From assembly GCF_900142135.1 (NCBI RefSeq), contig NZ_FQZU01000001.1, forward strand, positions 1-64,000: DNA of 64,000 nucleotides. Direction: 5' to 3'. This document shows, piece by piece, positions 51,728-61,439 of the stretch (position 1 is the first letter of the stretch; every line of letters begins with the position of its first letter). The notes below the pieces were generated by a model. The model was not told the DNA's origin, made no database searches, and saw nothing but the letters and a program-made list of their open reading frames with translations. The translations under genes were made by a program, and so were the position numbers. The DNA comes from Desulfatibacillum alkenivorans DSM 16219. GTDB taxonomy: Bacteria > Desulfobacterota > Desulfobacteria > Desulfobacterales > Desulfatibacillaceae.

Positions 51728-51763
51728 GGCGCCCCTGGCAGAGCAGCATCCCGCCGGGATGCC
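51728..51763. repeat. Dispersed palindromic repeat
   Basis: GGCGCCCCTGGCAGAGCAGC followed by ATCCCGCCGGGATGC matches the family seen at 22671, 31771 and 36268. GCATCCCGCCGGGATGC is an almost perfect inverted repeat and may terminate the methyltransferase gene on the minus strand. Confidence 0.65.
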
Positions 51764-51777
51764 TAAACATCCTTTAC

Positions 51778-52383
51778 TTACTTGACGGCATAGCAGAGCT
51801 GATGGACGCGCTTGTGGACGGTGCACTCCACTTGGGTGAATCCCGCCACCAAGGCCATGTCCTGCATCTGCTCGTTGGAGTACAGGCGCATGCCAAAGCG
51901 TTCGGCGATCCAGCGGCCCCGGCCCGCCGGGTGGGTTATGACGGCCATGCGGCCTCCCGGCGCCAGGACCCTGCAAAACTCCCGGAGGGCGGCCTCCGGC
52001 ATGGGAAGGAAGAAAAACACATTGGCGGCGGCGAGGCAGGTGAAGCTCTCGTCGTCCCAGGGCAGGTTTTCGGCGTCTCCCTCCAGGACTTCCAGACGGC
52101 CGGACTCCACGGCTTCCTGGTTCTGCTCCATGGCCAGGGCGGCCATGTCGGGGCTCAAGTCGACGCCCGCGGCCCTGGAGGCCGTCTCCAACGCCATTTT
52201 CAAGAGCGCTCCGCCTCCGCAGCCCACCTCGCAAAAAACGTCGTCCGGACCGATCTCCAACTTCTCCAGGACAAGCCGAAAGCCCGGAATGTGCCCTTTG
52301 GGATTTTTGTACATCAGTCTGCCGACCCGTCCGCTGGGAATTCTGGCCATTGCATCCCACATTTTGGAAAAAGGGCCTGACAT
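51778..52383 (-). CDS. SAM-dependent methyltransferase
   Basis: The 201-residue protein is a class I methyltransferase: motif I is CEVGCGGGALL, followed by GVDLSPDM, GDAENLPWDDESF and REFCRVLAPGGRMAV (motif IV/post-I pattern of UbiE/BioC-like enzymes). The substrate is unknown. GAGGGAACGCT precedes the ATG. It lies 22 bases downstream of the duplicated-domain gene on the same strand and may be co-transcribed with it. No membrane segment is present. UbiE-type naming would over-interpret it, because the region around the substrate side has no specific signature. Confidence 0.85.
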   Translation of the reverse strand: MSGPFSKMWDAMARIPSGRVGRLMYKNPKGHIPGFRLVLEKLEIGPDDVFCEVGCGGGALLKMALETASRAAGVDLSPDMAALAMEQNQEAVESGRLEVLEGDAENLPWDDESFTCLAAANVFFFLPMPEAALREFCRVLAPGGRMAVITHPAGRGRWIAERFGMRLYSNEQMQDMALVAGFTQVECTVHKRVHQLCYAVK

Positions 52384-52405
52384 AGCGTTCCCTCTTGAGG
52401 CGCCT

Positions 52406-52828
52406 TTAAAATGCCCCCAACTGGCAGGGCTTGATCCTGATTTCCAGGGTTTCGCAGGTTGAGCTTACGGACATTTTGGAAATGTGCAGCCGCTTGGCGA
52501 TCTCCCAGCATGCAAAGCAGGGGATTCTGCCGTCCCGCGTCTGCTCTTTGATGGCGGCTTCCAGGTTCGGCTCCACAATGGAGGCGGGCTTGATGATTTT
52601 TTTATTGGGCTTGTACCCAAACAGGCCCATCTGGCATTTGGCAAGGCGAAAGCCCAAAAGGTCCGTGGCTTTTCCTATGTCGGCGGGGGAATAACCGGAT
52701 TCCTCTGCCAGGGCGAAGGCCACGGCGCAGGCAAGGGTTCCGTCCTTCACCACTTTTTTTAAGGCTTTTTCCAGGTCCGGTTCCACTACGGCGTCCGGGG
52801 AGTGCTTTTCTCTAAAGTCCGTTCCCAT
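52406..52828 (-). CDS. Duplicated-domain cysteine-containing protein (possible winged helix)
   Basis: The 140-residue protein consists of two related halves of about 60 residues. Half one runs VVEPDLEKALKKVVKDGTLA to KCQMGLFGY; half two runs IVEPNLEAAIKEQTRDGRIP to PCQLGAF. Each half has one or two cysteines (AC before AxA; CFAC in half two) and a helix-turn-helix-like region (SPADIGKATDLLGFRLAK; ISKMSVSSTCETLEIRIK). I do not recognise a named family with certainty. ModE-like or other regulator-like relationships are possible. AGGAG precedes the ATG. The gene faces away from ispG. Confidence 0.65.
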   Translation of the reverse strand: MGTDFREKHSPDAVVEPDLEKALKKVVKDGTLACAVAFALAEESGYSPADIGKATDLLGFRLAKCQMGLFGYKPNKKIIKPASIVEPNLEAAIKEQTRDGRIPCFACWEIAKRLHISKMSVSSTCETLEIRIKPCQLGAF

Positions 52829-52988
52829 TCGATTTCTCCTGTCCTTTGTTAAGATGCGAGAATATCATACTTAAAAACAGGCCTATGGGCAAGCGCGGGG
52901 ACGCAATAACCCGTGGAGTAAGGCGCTAAAACGTGCTATACTCAGAATGAACAATTGTTGGCCTTACATTTTGGTAGCAAAGGTTGAT

Positions 52989-54053
52989 ATGCCCCTTCAA
53001 ATTAATAGAAAAACAACCCGGCCCATCCGGGTGGGAGATGTTCCGGTGGGCGGCGGCGCCATGGTGTCCGTGCAGTCCATGACCAATACCTTCACCCAGG
53101 ACGTGGAAGCGACTGTCGCCCAGATCAAGAGGCTGGAGGCCGCCGGATGCGAGATCATCCGGTGCGCGGTTCCGGACATGGAGGCCGCCCGGGCCGTCCG
53201 ATCCATCAAGGAGAAAATCTCCATTCCCTTGATCGCGGACATCCATTTTGACCACAAACTGGCCATCGCCAGTGCGGAAAAGGGCGCGGACGGCCTGCGG
53301 ATCAACCCAGGAAACATCGGCAGCGAGGATAAGGTCCGGCAAGTGGTGCAGGCGGCCAAGGACCACGGCATGGTCATCCGTATTGGGGTGAACGCGGGAT
53401 CCTTGGAAAAGGATCTGCTGAAAAAATACGGAGCGCCCACGGCCGAAGCCATGGTGGAAAGCGCCGTGAACCATATCGACATGGTGCGTTCCTGGGATTT
53501 CCACGACATCAAGGTTTCCATCAAAGCCTCGGACGTTTTCAAGACCATCGAGGCTTACCGGGCCTTGTCGGAAAAGACCGACCTGCCCCTGCATTTGGGC
53601 ATCACCGAGGCGGGCGCGCGGTACGCCGGTACGGTGAAAAGCTCCCTGGGCATCGGCCTGCTCTTGTTTGACGGCATCGGCGACACCATCCGGGTGTCCC
53701 TGACCGGCGATCCGGTCACGGAGGTTCGGGTGGCCTACGAAATTCTTCGCAGCCTGAAAATACGGGAGCGGGGGCCGGAGATCATATCATGCCCTACCTG
53801 CGGCAGGACGGAAATCGACGTGTTAGCCATCGTGGATCAGGTGGAAAAACGCCTGCAGAATATGACCAAGCCCATGAAAATCGCCATTATGGGGTGCGTG
53901 GTGAACGGTCCTGGAGAAGCCCGGGAAGCGGACGTGGGCATAGCCGGCGGCCGGGGCGTGGGCATTGTATTCCGGCGCGGACAAGTAATCAGGAAGGTCA
54001 AGGAAGCCGAATTGGTGGAAGCCCTTCTGGAAGAAATAGGAAAGGATGAATAA
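52989..54053 (+). CDS. ispG: 4-hydroxy-3-methylbut-2-enyl diphosphate synthase IspG
   Basis: The protein (354 residues) is IspG/GcpE, the [4Fe-4S] enzyme of the MEP isoprenoid pathway. It has GGGAMVSVQSMTNT-like start, DIHFDHKLAI, GLRINPGNIG, GITEAGA, ISCPTCGR with C268 and C271, and MGCVVNGPGEA with C303, the three cluster cysteines. The open frame starts at 52947, but the ATG at 52989 begins the conserved part and has AAGG seven bases upstream; I prefer it. proS starts directly after its stop, so the two are co-transcribed. Reductant is probably ferredoxin or flavodoxin. Confidence 0.95.
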   Translation: MPLQINRKTTRPIRVGDVPVGGGAMVSVQSMTNTFTQDVEATVAQIKRLEAAGCEIIRCAVPDMEAARAVRSIKEKISIPLIADIHFDHKLAIASAEKGADGLRINPGNIGSEDKVRQVVQAAKDHGMVIRIGVNAGSLEKDLLKKYGAPTAEAMVESAVNHIDMVRSWDFHDIKVSIKASDVFKTIEAYRALSEKTDLPLHLGITEAGARYAGTVKSSLGIGLLLFDGIGDTIRVSLTGDPVTEVRVAYEILRSLKIRERGPEIISCPTCGRTEIDVLAIVDQVEKRLQNMTKPMKIAIMGCVVNGPGEAREADVGIAGGRGVGIVFRRGQVIRKVKEAELVEALLEEIGKDE

Positions 54054-55571
54054 ATGGGAAAGCAAATGAAAACGGCGATTACGCCGACGCGGGAGGAAGA
54101 TTATCCTGAGTGGTATCAACAAGTGGTCAAGGCTTCGGATCTGGCGGAAAACTCGCCCGTCCGGGGGTGCATGGTCATCAAACCCTGGGGCTATGCAGTC
54201 TGGGAGAAGATTGTCGCCAACCTGGACCGCATGTTTAAGGAAACCGGGGTGAAAAACGCTTATTTTCCCTTGTTCATCCCCTTGCGGTTTCTCCAAAAGG
54301 AAGCCAAGCACGTGGAAGGTTTCGCCACGGAATGCGCCGTAGTCACTCATCATCGTCTGGAAAAAGGCCCGGACGGAAACCTGGTTCCCGCGGGGGAGCT
54401 GACCGAACCCTTGATTGTGCGCCCCACCTCCGAAACCATTATCGGCGATTCCTTTTCCCGCTGGGTGTCATCCTACCGGGATCTCCCCATCCTGCTTAAC
54501 CAGTGGGCCAACGTGGTGCGGTGGGAAATGCGGCCCCGGGTGTTTTTGCGCACTGCGGAATTTCTGTGGCAGGAAGGCCATACGGTGCACGCCACCTCCG
54601 AGGAAGCCTACGAGCGCACGGAAATGATGTTGAACGTCTACGCCGATTTTGTGGAGGAGTTCCTGGCCATGCCCGTGCTCAGGGGCGCCAAAAGCCCGGC
54701 AGAACGCTTCCCCGGGGCTGTGGACACCCTGTGCATCGAAGCCATGATGCAGGACCGCAAGGCTCTTCAGGCGGGCACCTCCCACTTTTTGGGCCAGAAC
54801 TTCGCCATAGCGTCGGAAATCAAGTTTCAGTCCGCCGAAGGCAAGGAGGAATACGCCTGGACCACCAGTTGGGGCGCCTCCACCAGGCTCATGGGCGGCT
54901 TGATCATGGTTCATTCCGACGACGATGGTTTGGTTCTGCCTCCGCGTATCGCACCGGCCCAGGTGGTGTTGATGCCCATCATCAAAAAAGAGGAAACCCG
55001 GCAGGCGGTCATGGATTACACCAATTCCCTGGCGGACGAACTCCGCGCCCTGGATTTTCACGGCGAGAAGCTGTCCGTGGAAATCGACGACAAGGACAAA
55101 CCCGGCCGCGCCTGGGACTGGATCAAAAAAGGCGTGCCCATCCGGGTGGAAATCGGCCCCCGGGACATGGAAAAGAACGCTGTCTTCATGGGCAGGCGCG
55201 ACACGCCGGGTCACAAAAAAGAGTCCATGGACCGGAACGATTTCGTCGCCAAGACAGTGGACATGCTGGACGATATGACTCAAAAGCTCTTCCAAAAAGC
55301 CCTGGACCACAGAGCCGAGTTCACCGAAAAAGTGGACGGCAAAGACGCTTTTTATAAGTACTTCACGCCCAAGAACGCCGAAAAGCCGGAAATGCACGGC
55401 GGCTTCGCCTTATCCCACTGGTGCGGCGGGATGGAATGCGAAGAGAAAATCAAGCAGGACCTGGCAGTGACCATCCGCCTGATTCCCTTTGATGCGGAGG
55501 AAGAGGCGGGCGAATGCATTTGCTGCGGCAAGCCCAGCAAAAAGCGCGTTGTCTTCGCCAAGTCCTATTAA
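54054..55571 (+). CDS. proS: Prolyl-tRNA synthetase (archaeal/eukaryotic-like type)
   Basis: The 505-residue protein is a class II ProRS without the editing insertion, of the type found in archaea and eukaryotes. It starts REEDYPEWYQQVVKASDLAE, then KPWGYAVWEKI, RPTSETIIGDSF (motif 2 region), RWEMRPRVFLRTAEFLWQEG, and GTSHFLGQNFA. The C-terminal zinc-binding domain has CGGMECEEKIK and CICCGKPSKKR and ends in tyrosine, as in this type. The ATG follows the ispG stop without a gap. It is the housekeeping synthetase only if no other ProRS exists in the genome. Confidence 0.95.
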   Translation: MGKQMKTAITPTREEDYPEWYQQVVKASDLAENSPVRGCMVIKPWGYAVWEKIVANLDRMFKETGVKNAYFPLFIPLRFLQKEAKHVEGFATECAVVTHHRLEKGPDGNLVPAGELTEPLIVRPTSETIIGDSFSRWVSSYRDLPILLNQWANVVRWEMRPRVFLRTAEFLWQEGHTVHATSEEAYERTEMMLNVYADFVEEFLAMPVLRGAKSPAERFPGAVDTLCIEAMMQDRKALQAGTSHFLGQNFAIASEIKFQSAEGKEEYAWTTSWGASTRLMGGLIMVHSDDDGLVLPPRIAPAQVVLMPIIKKEETRQAVMDYTNSLADELRALDFHGEKLSVEIDDKDKPGRAWDWIKKGVPIRVEIGPRDMEKNAVFMGRRDTPGHKKESMDRNDFVAKTVDMLDDMTQKLFQKALDHRAEFTEKVDGKDAFYKYFTPKNAEKPEMHGGFALSHWCGGMECEEKIKQDLAVTIRLIPFDAEEEAGECICCGKPSKKRVVFAKSY

Positions 55572-55580
55572 AAAAACAAT

Positions 55581-55650
55581 GGGGTCAAGTCTACGTTTGA
55601 CGTTTGAGACTTAAAGCACGGGCTCAAACGTCAAACGTAGACTTGACCCC
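55581..55650. repeat. Perfect 28-bp inverted repeat (RAYT/REP-like hairpin)
   Basis: The arms at 55581-55608 (starts GGGGTCAAGTCTACG) and 55623-55650 are exact inverted copies with a 14-base loop. The same arms recur at 63223-63292, with a different loop, and as a half-site at 62203-62230. A further repeat fragment, GGGTTGAACTTGCGAAACCC, follows near 55671. The element sits 10 bases after the proS stop and could also act as a terminator. Confidence 0.93.
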
Positions 55651-55770
55651 CTAACTCCCCTAACCTGGGTTGAACTTGCGAAACCCATCAATATTGGTTT
55701 TTGAGGCGCCCATTATGCACGCGTTTTATGTGAAATGGGGTTATAGCCAAATTTTTATAATGACGGCGTT

Positions 55771-57912
55771 ATGATTCGAATTCAGGACATAATTGACAAG
55801 GTCATGGATTATAATCCGGATGCGGATTTTGACCTCATAGAACGGGCCTACATTTTTTCCGCCCGGGTTCACGACGGGCAGGTGCGCCTGTCCGGGGAGC
55901 CTTATCTTTCCCATCCATTGGAAGTGGCGGGAATTCTGGCGGACATGCACCTGGACGTCACCAGCATTGGGGCCGGCCTGCTTCATGACGTGGTGGAGGA
56001 CACCCACGCCACCCCGGAGCAGATTGATTCCATGTTCGGCGCTGACATGGCCCACATCGTCAAAGGCGTGACCAAACTGTCCAAGCTCAGCTTTCGCAGC
56101 AGCCAGGAGAGGCAGGCGGAAAGCATCCGCAAGATGATCCTGGCCATGGCCGACGACATCCGTGTGGTTTTAATCAAACTGGCTGACAGGGTGCACAACA
56201 TGCGCACCTTGCAGTTTCAAAAGGAGAACAAGCAGGTCCGCATCGCCCAGGAAACCCTGGACATCTACGCGCCCATCGCCGGACGTTTGGGCATCTACTG
56301 GATCAAGCAGGAGTTGGAGGACCGCTCCTCCATGTATTTATATCCCGAGCAGTACCGGGAGATCGAAAATCTTCAGAATCAAAAGAAGCACGAACGCGAC
56401 GCCTACGTGGAAAAGGTCAAGGGCATCCTGCACGACAAATTGGGGGAAGCGGGCCTGAAAGGCCAGATTTTAGGCCGTTATAAGAGCTTCTACAGCATTT
56501 ACAATAAGATGCTTCAGCAAAACCTGGAGTTTGAAGAAGTCTATGACATCATCGCCTTCCGCGTGATTCTGGACACCATCCCCCAATGCTACGAAGCCTT
56601 GGGCCTGGTGCACAACATCTGGAAGCCCATCGCCAAAAAATTCAAGGACTATATCGGCAATCCCAAGCCCAACATGTACCAATCCCTGCACACCACGGTG
56701 ATCGGCCCCTTTGGGGAGCGCATGGAAATCCAGATTCGCACCCAGGAAATGGACGCCGTGGCCAAGTCGGGCATTGCCGCGCACTGGAGCTATAAGGAAG
56801 GCAAGCAGGCGGATGAGAAAACCCGTCAGGCCTTCGCCTGGATTCAGGATATTGTGGAGCATCAGAAAAATGTAAAAGATCCCCAGGAGTTTCTGGAAAA
56901 CGTCCGCATCGAGTTGTTTCCGGACGAAGTGTACGTGTTCACCCCGGCCGGCGACGTCAAAGCCCTGCCCCGGGGCGCCACTCCCTTGGATTTCGCCTAC
57001 GCCATTCACTCGGAGGTCGGAAACCATTGCACCGGCGCCAAGGTGAACGGCCGCATGGTTCCGTTGCGCACGGAGTTGAAGACCGGAGACAGCGTGGAGA
57101 TTCGGACCCAGAAGAAAGGGCATCCCAGCAAGGACTGGCTGCTGCACGTCAAGACGGTGAAGGCCAGGACCCGCATCCGCCAATGGATTAAAACCGAAGA
57201 GCGGGAAAGAAGCCTGGCCCTTGGCAGGGAAATGTGCGAAAAAACCTTTCGGCGCAACCGCATGGCTTTATCCACCATGCTGAACAGCCCGGAAGTGGAG
57301 AAAATATACAAGGATTTCGGATACAAGGATGCAGACAGCATGCTGGCGGCCGTGGGCTACGGCAAGCTGACCCCGCTGCAAATCCTCAAGAAATGGGCCC
57401 CTCAACCGGATTCCGACGAAGAAAGCAAACTCCCGACTCACGCTCCCCCTCCCCCCAGGAAAAAGAAAGATGCCACGGGAATCCTGGTTAAAGGCATGGA
57501 TGACATGCTCATCCGTTTCGGCAAGTGCTGCAACCCCCTGCCGGGAGATCCCGTCGTGGGCTATATCACCCGGGGACATGGGGTGACCGTGCATTTGAAA
57601 GGGTGCGTCAACGCCATGCAAATGGACCCGGAAAGGGCCATTGACGTGGAATGGGCCGAAGACGTGACCCAGACCTATCCGGTCAGGCTGTATGTGAGAG
57701 CCAACGACCGGGTGGGGCTGCTGGCGGACATCACCGCCGCAGTCAGCCAATGCGACGCCAACATTACATCCATCAACACCCGTTTGGGGGAGGATCAGCA
57801 GGCCAATGTGTACCTGATTGTCCAGGTGGCTGGAAAGGATCGCCTGGATGTGGTAATGGCAAGTATCCGCAAGGTCAACTCGGTCACCCTTGTCAGAAGG
57901 CAGAGCAGGTAG
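55771..57912 (+). CDS. Bifunctional (p)ppGpp synthetase/hydrolase RelA/SpoT
   Basis: The 713-residue protein has the full long RSH order: an HD hydrolase domain (GAGLLHDVVEDT, with H and D in the metal site), a synthetase domain (GRYKSFYSIYNKM, YIGNPKPNMYQSLHTTV), a TGS domain (VFTPAGDVKALPRGATPLDF), helical/zinc-finger-like region with GKCCNPLPGD, and a C-terminal ACT domain (RLYVRANDRVGLLADIT). Intact HD and synthetase motifs indicate both activities. It controls the stringent response. The gene starts at an ATG 121 bases after a repeat element; no strong ribosome-binding site is seen. Single RSH enzymes of this kind are usual in deltaproteobacteria. Confidence 0.95.
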   Translation: MIRIQDIIDKVMDYNPDADFDLIERAYIFSARVHDGQVRLSGEPYLSHPLEVAGILADMHLDVTSIGAGLLHDVVEDTHATPEQIDSMFGADMAHIVKGVTKLSKLSFRSSQERQAESIRKMILAMADDIRVVLIKLADRVHNMRTLQFQKENKQVRIAQETLDIYAPIAGRLGIYWIKQELEDRSSMYLYPEQYREIENLQNQKKHERDAYVEKVKGILHDKLGEAGLKGQILGRYKSFYSIYNKMLQQNLEFEEVYDIIAFRVILDTIPQCYEALGLVHNIWKPIAKKFKDYIGNPKPNMYQSLHTTVIGPFGERMEIQIRTQEMDAVAKSGIAAHWSYKEGKQADEKTRQAFAWIQDIVEHQKNVKDPQEFLENVRIELFPDEVYVFTPAGDVKALPRGATPLDFAYAIHSEVGNHCTGAKVNGRMVPLRTELKTGDSVEIRTQKKGHPSKDWLLHVKTVKARTRIRQWIKTEERERSLALGREMCEKTFRRNRMALSTMLNSPEVEKIYKDFGYKDADSMLAAVGYGKLTPLQILKKWAPQPDSDEESKLPTHAPPPPRKKKDATGILVKGMDDMLIRFGKCCNPLPGDPVVGYITRGHGVTVHLKGCVNAMQMDPERAIDVEWAEDVTQTYPVRLYVRANDRVGLLADITAAVSQCDANITSINTRLGEDQQANVYLIVQVAGKDRLDVVMASIRKVNSVTLVRRQSR

Positions 57913-58031
57913 TTTCTTTCCCGCCGTGTTTTACGGGAAAGGCTGTTTCCATAGTTTAAATACGATGCCGTTATCATTGGTCCCAACCCTCGCATCATGA
58001 CTCAGTTTCATGCATTAAAGAGGATCGGAGC

Positions 58032-60530
58032 TTGTTTTCTTCTCAAAGCCAACCGGAAATGAATAACGATCGCCGCATAACCCCAAAAGATATTTTGGAT
58101 AAGTTCCGTCTTTTGGAAAAGCGCGTCCTGAGAAGCCAGGAAGGTCTGGAGCAGCTTTCTGCGTTTATTGAAGAATTGCCCATCGGCATCCTGGATTTTG
58201 ACCTGGAAACCAAAAGAGTGGTGGGCCTAAACCGCGCCTTGAGGGATCTTTCCGGGTATGAGGTCCACGAAGCAGCCTCCATGGCGCCCAAGGACTTTCT
58301 TGCGCCCGAATGCATGGACCTGATGAAAAACCGGGTGGCGCGAAGTCTGAAAGGCGAAAACATTTCCGAGCATTCCGAATACGCTTTTTATACCAAATCG
58401 GGAAAAAAGCTCTGGTGCCAGTTGGCGCAAAGGCTGATTCTGAAAAACGGCAAGCCCTGGCGTATTCTGGCGGTGGTTCAAGACATCACCTACCGGAAGC
58501 GTTTGGAAAAGGCCAGGCAGGAAGGGGAGGAGAAATTCCGCAATATCCTGGAAAACACTCAGGATTGCTTCTATCAGACCGATATCCATGGGAATTTGAT
58601 ATGGACAAGCCCCGCCACCGCCAAATTGCTGGATTATGCCTTGGATGAGGTGATAGGCAAGAATGTGGCCCGCACCTTTTACGCCAGACCGGAGGATAGG
58701 GAGAGGCTTTTGGAAACCATGCGCAGTTCCGGCAAGGTTTCCGATTATGAGGTGCTTTTGCAGCGCAAAGACGGGACCACCGTTTGGGTGAGCACCAATT
58801 CCCAGTATTACACCGACGAGAACGGCGTGATCCAGGGCGTGGAAGGCGTGTTCCGCGACATCTCCGCCCAAAGGCGCGCGGAAAAGCAATTGCGGGAGGC
58901 CCACGCCCAACTGGAGCAGAGGGTGGCCGAACGCACCAGGGATTTGGAGGAAATCAACCGGGACCTCAAAGAGGAAATCGCCCGTCGAAGAACCTCGGAA
59001 AAGGCGCTCAATGACTCGGAAAACAAATACCGCACCATCCTGGAAAACATAGAGGACGGGTATTACGAGGTGGATCTGAAGGGGAACTTTACCTTTTTCA
59101 ATGCCGCCATGGCCAGGATTCTTGACTGCACGCCTGACGAACTGCAAAACCTGAATTATCGAAAATTGGCCGATAAGGAAACCGCCGGCAAGGTTTTCCA
59201 GGTATTCAGTAAAGTGTTTAAAACAGGCAAACCCTTCAAGTCGGCCGATTATCAACTGGTTAAAAAGGACGGAACCCGGGCCTTGTTAAACATCTCCGTT
59301 TCCCTGATTCGCGACATGGACGGCGGAAACACGGGCTTCCGGGGCGTGGTCCGCGACATCAGCGAACGCAATGCGGCCGAGGAGGAAAAAAGGGATTTGG
59401 AGCTCAAACTCCTCCAGGCCCAGAAAATGGAGGCCATGGGCACCCTGGCCGGCGGGGTGGCGCACGACTTCAACAACCTCCTCATGGGGCTTCAGGGCAA
59501 TGTAAGCCTTATTCTGTTGGAGCTTGGCAAGGACCATCCCACCTACGAACGCCTCAAAAAACTGGAAGGCTTTATCAAGGACGCCACCGGCCTGACTCGC
59601 CAGCTGTTGGGCTTCGCCCGGGGCGGCAAGTACGAAGTCACCACCACGGACATCAATCAACTGATTGCCAAAACCCTGGAAATTTTCGGCAGAACCCGCA
59701 AAGGCATAAGGATTTCCAAAGCTCTCGGCGACGTATGTCCCGTGGACGTGGATCAGGGGCAGATCGAACAGGTGCTGCTTAACCTGTACGTCAACGCCGG
59801 GCAGGCCATGCCGAAGGGCGGCAATCTAAAGGTGTCCACCCGGAACGTGCACCTGGATGAAACCTTTGTGGCGCCGCACGGCCTGAAAAAAGGGCGCTTC
59901 GTCAAAACTTCGGTGACGGACACGGGCATCGGCATGGATCTGGCCACCCAGCAAAAGGTGTTCGACCCCTTTTTCACCACCAAAGACATTGGCAGGGGCA
60001 CCGGACTCGGCCTGTCGTCAGCCTACGGCATCATGAAAAACCACGGAGGCGTCATCAACGTGGTCAGCAAGCCGGGCAAAGGCTCCACCTTCAATATCTA
60101 CCTGCCGGCATCGGAAAGCAGCGTCCAGGAAGCGTCCCCGGAGGCGGAGGGCGTGGAGTACGGCGTTGGAACCGTGCTTTTAGTGGACGACGAAGAGGTG
60201 GTCCTGCGGGCCGGCCAGGAGATCTTGAAGATTTTGGGATACACGGCCCTGGTCGCCAACCGGGGGCGAAAGGCCATTGAAATCGTCAAGGCCATGCAAG
60301 GGAAGATCGATTTGGTGATCCTGGACCTCATCATGCCCGACCTCCACGGCGGCGAGGTCTTTGACGTCATCCGGGAGATCAACCCCAAAATTAAGGTGCT
60401 TCTTTCCAGCGGATACAGCCTGGACGGCCAGGCCGCGGAAATCATGGCCCGAGGCTGCGAAGCATTCATCCAAAAACCCTTCACCGTGGAGGCCCTGTCC
60501 CAAAAAATCAAAGCCGTCATTGGATCATAA
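58032..60530 (+). CDS. PAS hybrid histidine kinase with C-terminal receiver
   Basis: This 832-residue protein has at least three PAS domains (about 45-160, 175-290, 340-460), a coiled coil between the second and third (about 290-330), a HisKA domain with [15 protein letters not shown] (H near 477), an HATPase domain with DTGIGMD and [10 protein letters not shown], and a receiver domain at the end ([22 protein letters not shown]). It has no membrane segment, so it senses a cytoplasmic signal. The likely start is the TTG at 58032 with AGAGGA upstream; an ATG at 58059 is possible. No separate response-regulator gene is adjacent, so its receiver may pass phosphate to a distant partner. Confidence 0.88.
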   Translation: MFSSQSQPEMNNDRRITPKDILDKFRLLEKRVLRSQEGLEQLSAFIEELPIGILDFDLETKRVVGLNRALRDLSGYEVHEAASMAPKDFLAPECMDLMKNRVARSLKGENISEHSEYAFYTKSGKKLWCQLAQRLILKNGKPWRILAVVQDITYRKRLEKARQEGEEKFRNILENTQDCFYQTDIHGNLIWTSPATAKLLDYALDEVIGKNVARTFYARPEDRERLLETMRSSGKVSDYEVLLQRKDGTTVWVSTNSQYYTDENGVIQGVEGVFRDISAQRRAEKQLREAHAQLEQRVAERTRDLEEINRDLKEEIARRRTSEKALNDSENKYRTILENIEDGYYEVDLKGNFTFFNAAMARILDCTPDELQNLNYRKLADKETAGKVFQVFSKVFKTGKPFKSADYQLVKKDGTRALLNISVSLIRDMDGGNTGFRGVVRDISERNAAEEEKRDLELKLLQAQKMEAMGTLAGGVAHDFNNLLMGLQGNVSLILLELGKDHPTYERLKKLEGFIKDATGLTRQLLGFARGGKYEVTTTDINQLIAKTLEIFGRTRKGIRISKALGDVCPVDVDQGQIEQVLLNLYVNAGQAMPKGGNLKVSTRNVHLDETFVAPHGLKKGRFVKTSVTDTGIGMDLATQQKVFDPFFTTKDIGRGTGLGLSSAYGIMKNHGGVINVVSKPGKGSTFNIYLPASESSVQEASPEAEGVEYGVGTVLLVDDEEVVLRAGQEILKILGYTALVANRGRKAIEIVKAMQGKIDLVILDLIMPDLHGGEVFDVIREINPKIKVLLSSGYSLDGQAAEIMARGCEAFIQKPFTVEALSQKIKAVIGS

Positions 60531-60861
60531 AAAAAGCGGGTTTGAAGTCCACCAGAGCTCTTGCCCATGTGAAGGGCAAAGCCGGACTTCGCAACCCGGC
60601 CTACGGCCCAGCATCCGTGACATACAAGATCGGGTAGAGCCCCGCTAAACCCAACAAAATTAGTGGGATATCTTAATGCGGTTTCACCCGCACAACAACC
60701 TATTCAATGCATTAACCAAAAAGGATCGCCATCCCCGTACGGGGCTGCCGCCGGTGGATTTCAGGGACATGAAATGATTTCTGCAAGATCGGAAAAAGCC
60801 GCCGGTGAAGAAAGCTGCAATCAGCATCGTCCCTCAAAATCCGGGTTGCGGCTTGACAATG
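60531..60861. repeat. Intergenic region with a degenerate copy of the 126-bp repeat
   Basis: 60537-60661 (GGGTTTGAAGTCCACCAGAG to AACCCAACAAAATTAG) is a diverged copy of the repeat at 31477 and 36379. It follows the hybrid kinase stop directly. The rest to 60861 holds no gene; the 79-codon open frame there has no family resemblance. Confidence 0.75.
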
Positions 60862-61353
60862 TCAGTCCTTTTTTTCCGTTTTGGAAACCAGAAAAAAACT
60901 GATGCTGAGGGCGACGATAACCACGCCTGTAGCCCATACATAAGCCGCCTCCAAATTTCCATAATCAAAAACAATCACCTTGCGGGCGGCGGCCATGAGC
61001 GCCGTGGCGACCACCAGTTTAACGTGTATTACCTCCTCCCTGAGATACAAGATGATGTTCATGAAGATTTCTATGGCGATCAAGACGGCGAGAAAACCGC
61101 CAAAGGTGTTCAGGATGTCATCCAGCTTGAGAATGCCGTAAGGCGGCGTGATAATATTATTAAAGAGTATCCAGACGACATCCAGAACACTCCAAAGGAT
61201 CACCAAAGTCATGAGCACAGCCAATGCACGCACCAGGTACAGGATAACTTTGTGCAAAAGAACAACAGTGCGCTCCTCTTCATTAAAATGGTAGCAGAAA
61301 CTGTTAAATTTATCCGAATGATTCAGTTTGCTGTCGTTGCTGTTGTCAGGCAT
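60862..61353 (-). CDS. PsiE-like membrane protein
   Basis: The 163-residue protein has four hydrophobic helices (about 30-60, 75-95, 100-115, 130-155) and resembles the phosphate-starvation-inducible PsiE family: VLLHKVILYLVRALAVLMTL, NTFGGFLAVLIAIEIFMNII, EEVIHVKLVVATALMAAARK. PsiE proteins are short membrane proteins of unknown function. I start at the ATG at 61353 with AGGGGGAATC in front; the longer frame from 61416 is less likely. The N-terminus (MPDNSNDSKLN) is polar and the C-terminus charged (KTEKKD). It stands alone on the minus strand. Confidence 0.82.
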   Translation of the reverse strand: MPDNSNDSKLNHSDKFNSFCYHFNEEERTVVLLHKVILYLVRALAVLMTLVILWSVLDVVWILFNNIITPPYGILKLDDILNTFGGFLAVLIAIEIFMNIILYLREEVIHVKLVVATALMAAARKVIVFDYGNLEAAYVWATGVVIVALSISFFLVSKTEKKD

Positions 61354-61439
61354 GATTCCCCCTGGAGATGACGTGACGGGGTCTTTGTTTGACCGTTGAC
61401 AGGTTCCAAAAGTCAACCAAAGACCTGAACTCTATAATA

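Noticed and set aside
55581-55650. Inverted repeat read simply as the proS terminator
   Set aside because: No T-run follows, and identical arms recur upstream of another gene at 63223, so a repeat element explains it better, though it may also stop transcription.
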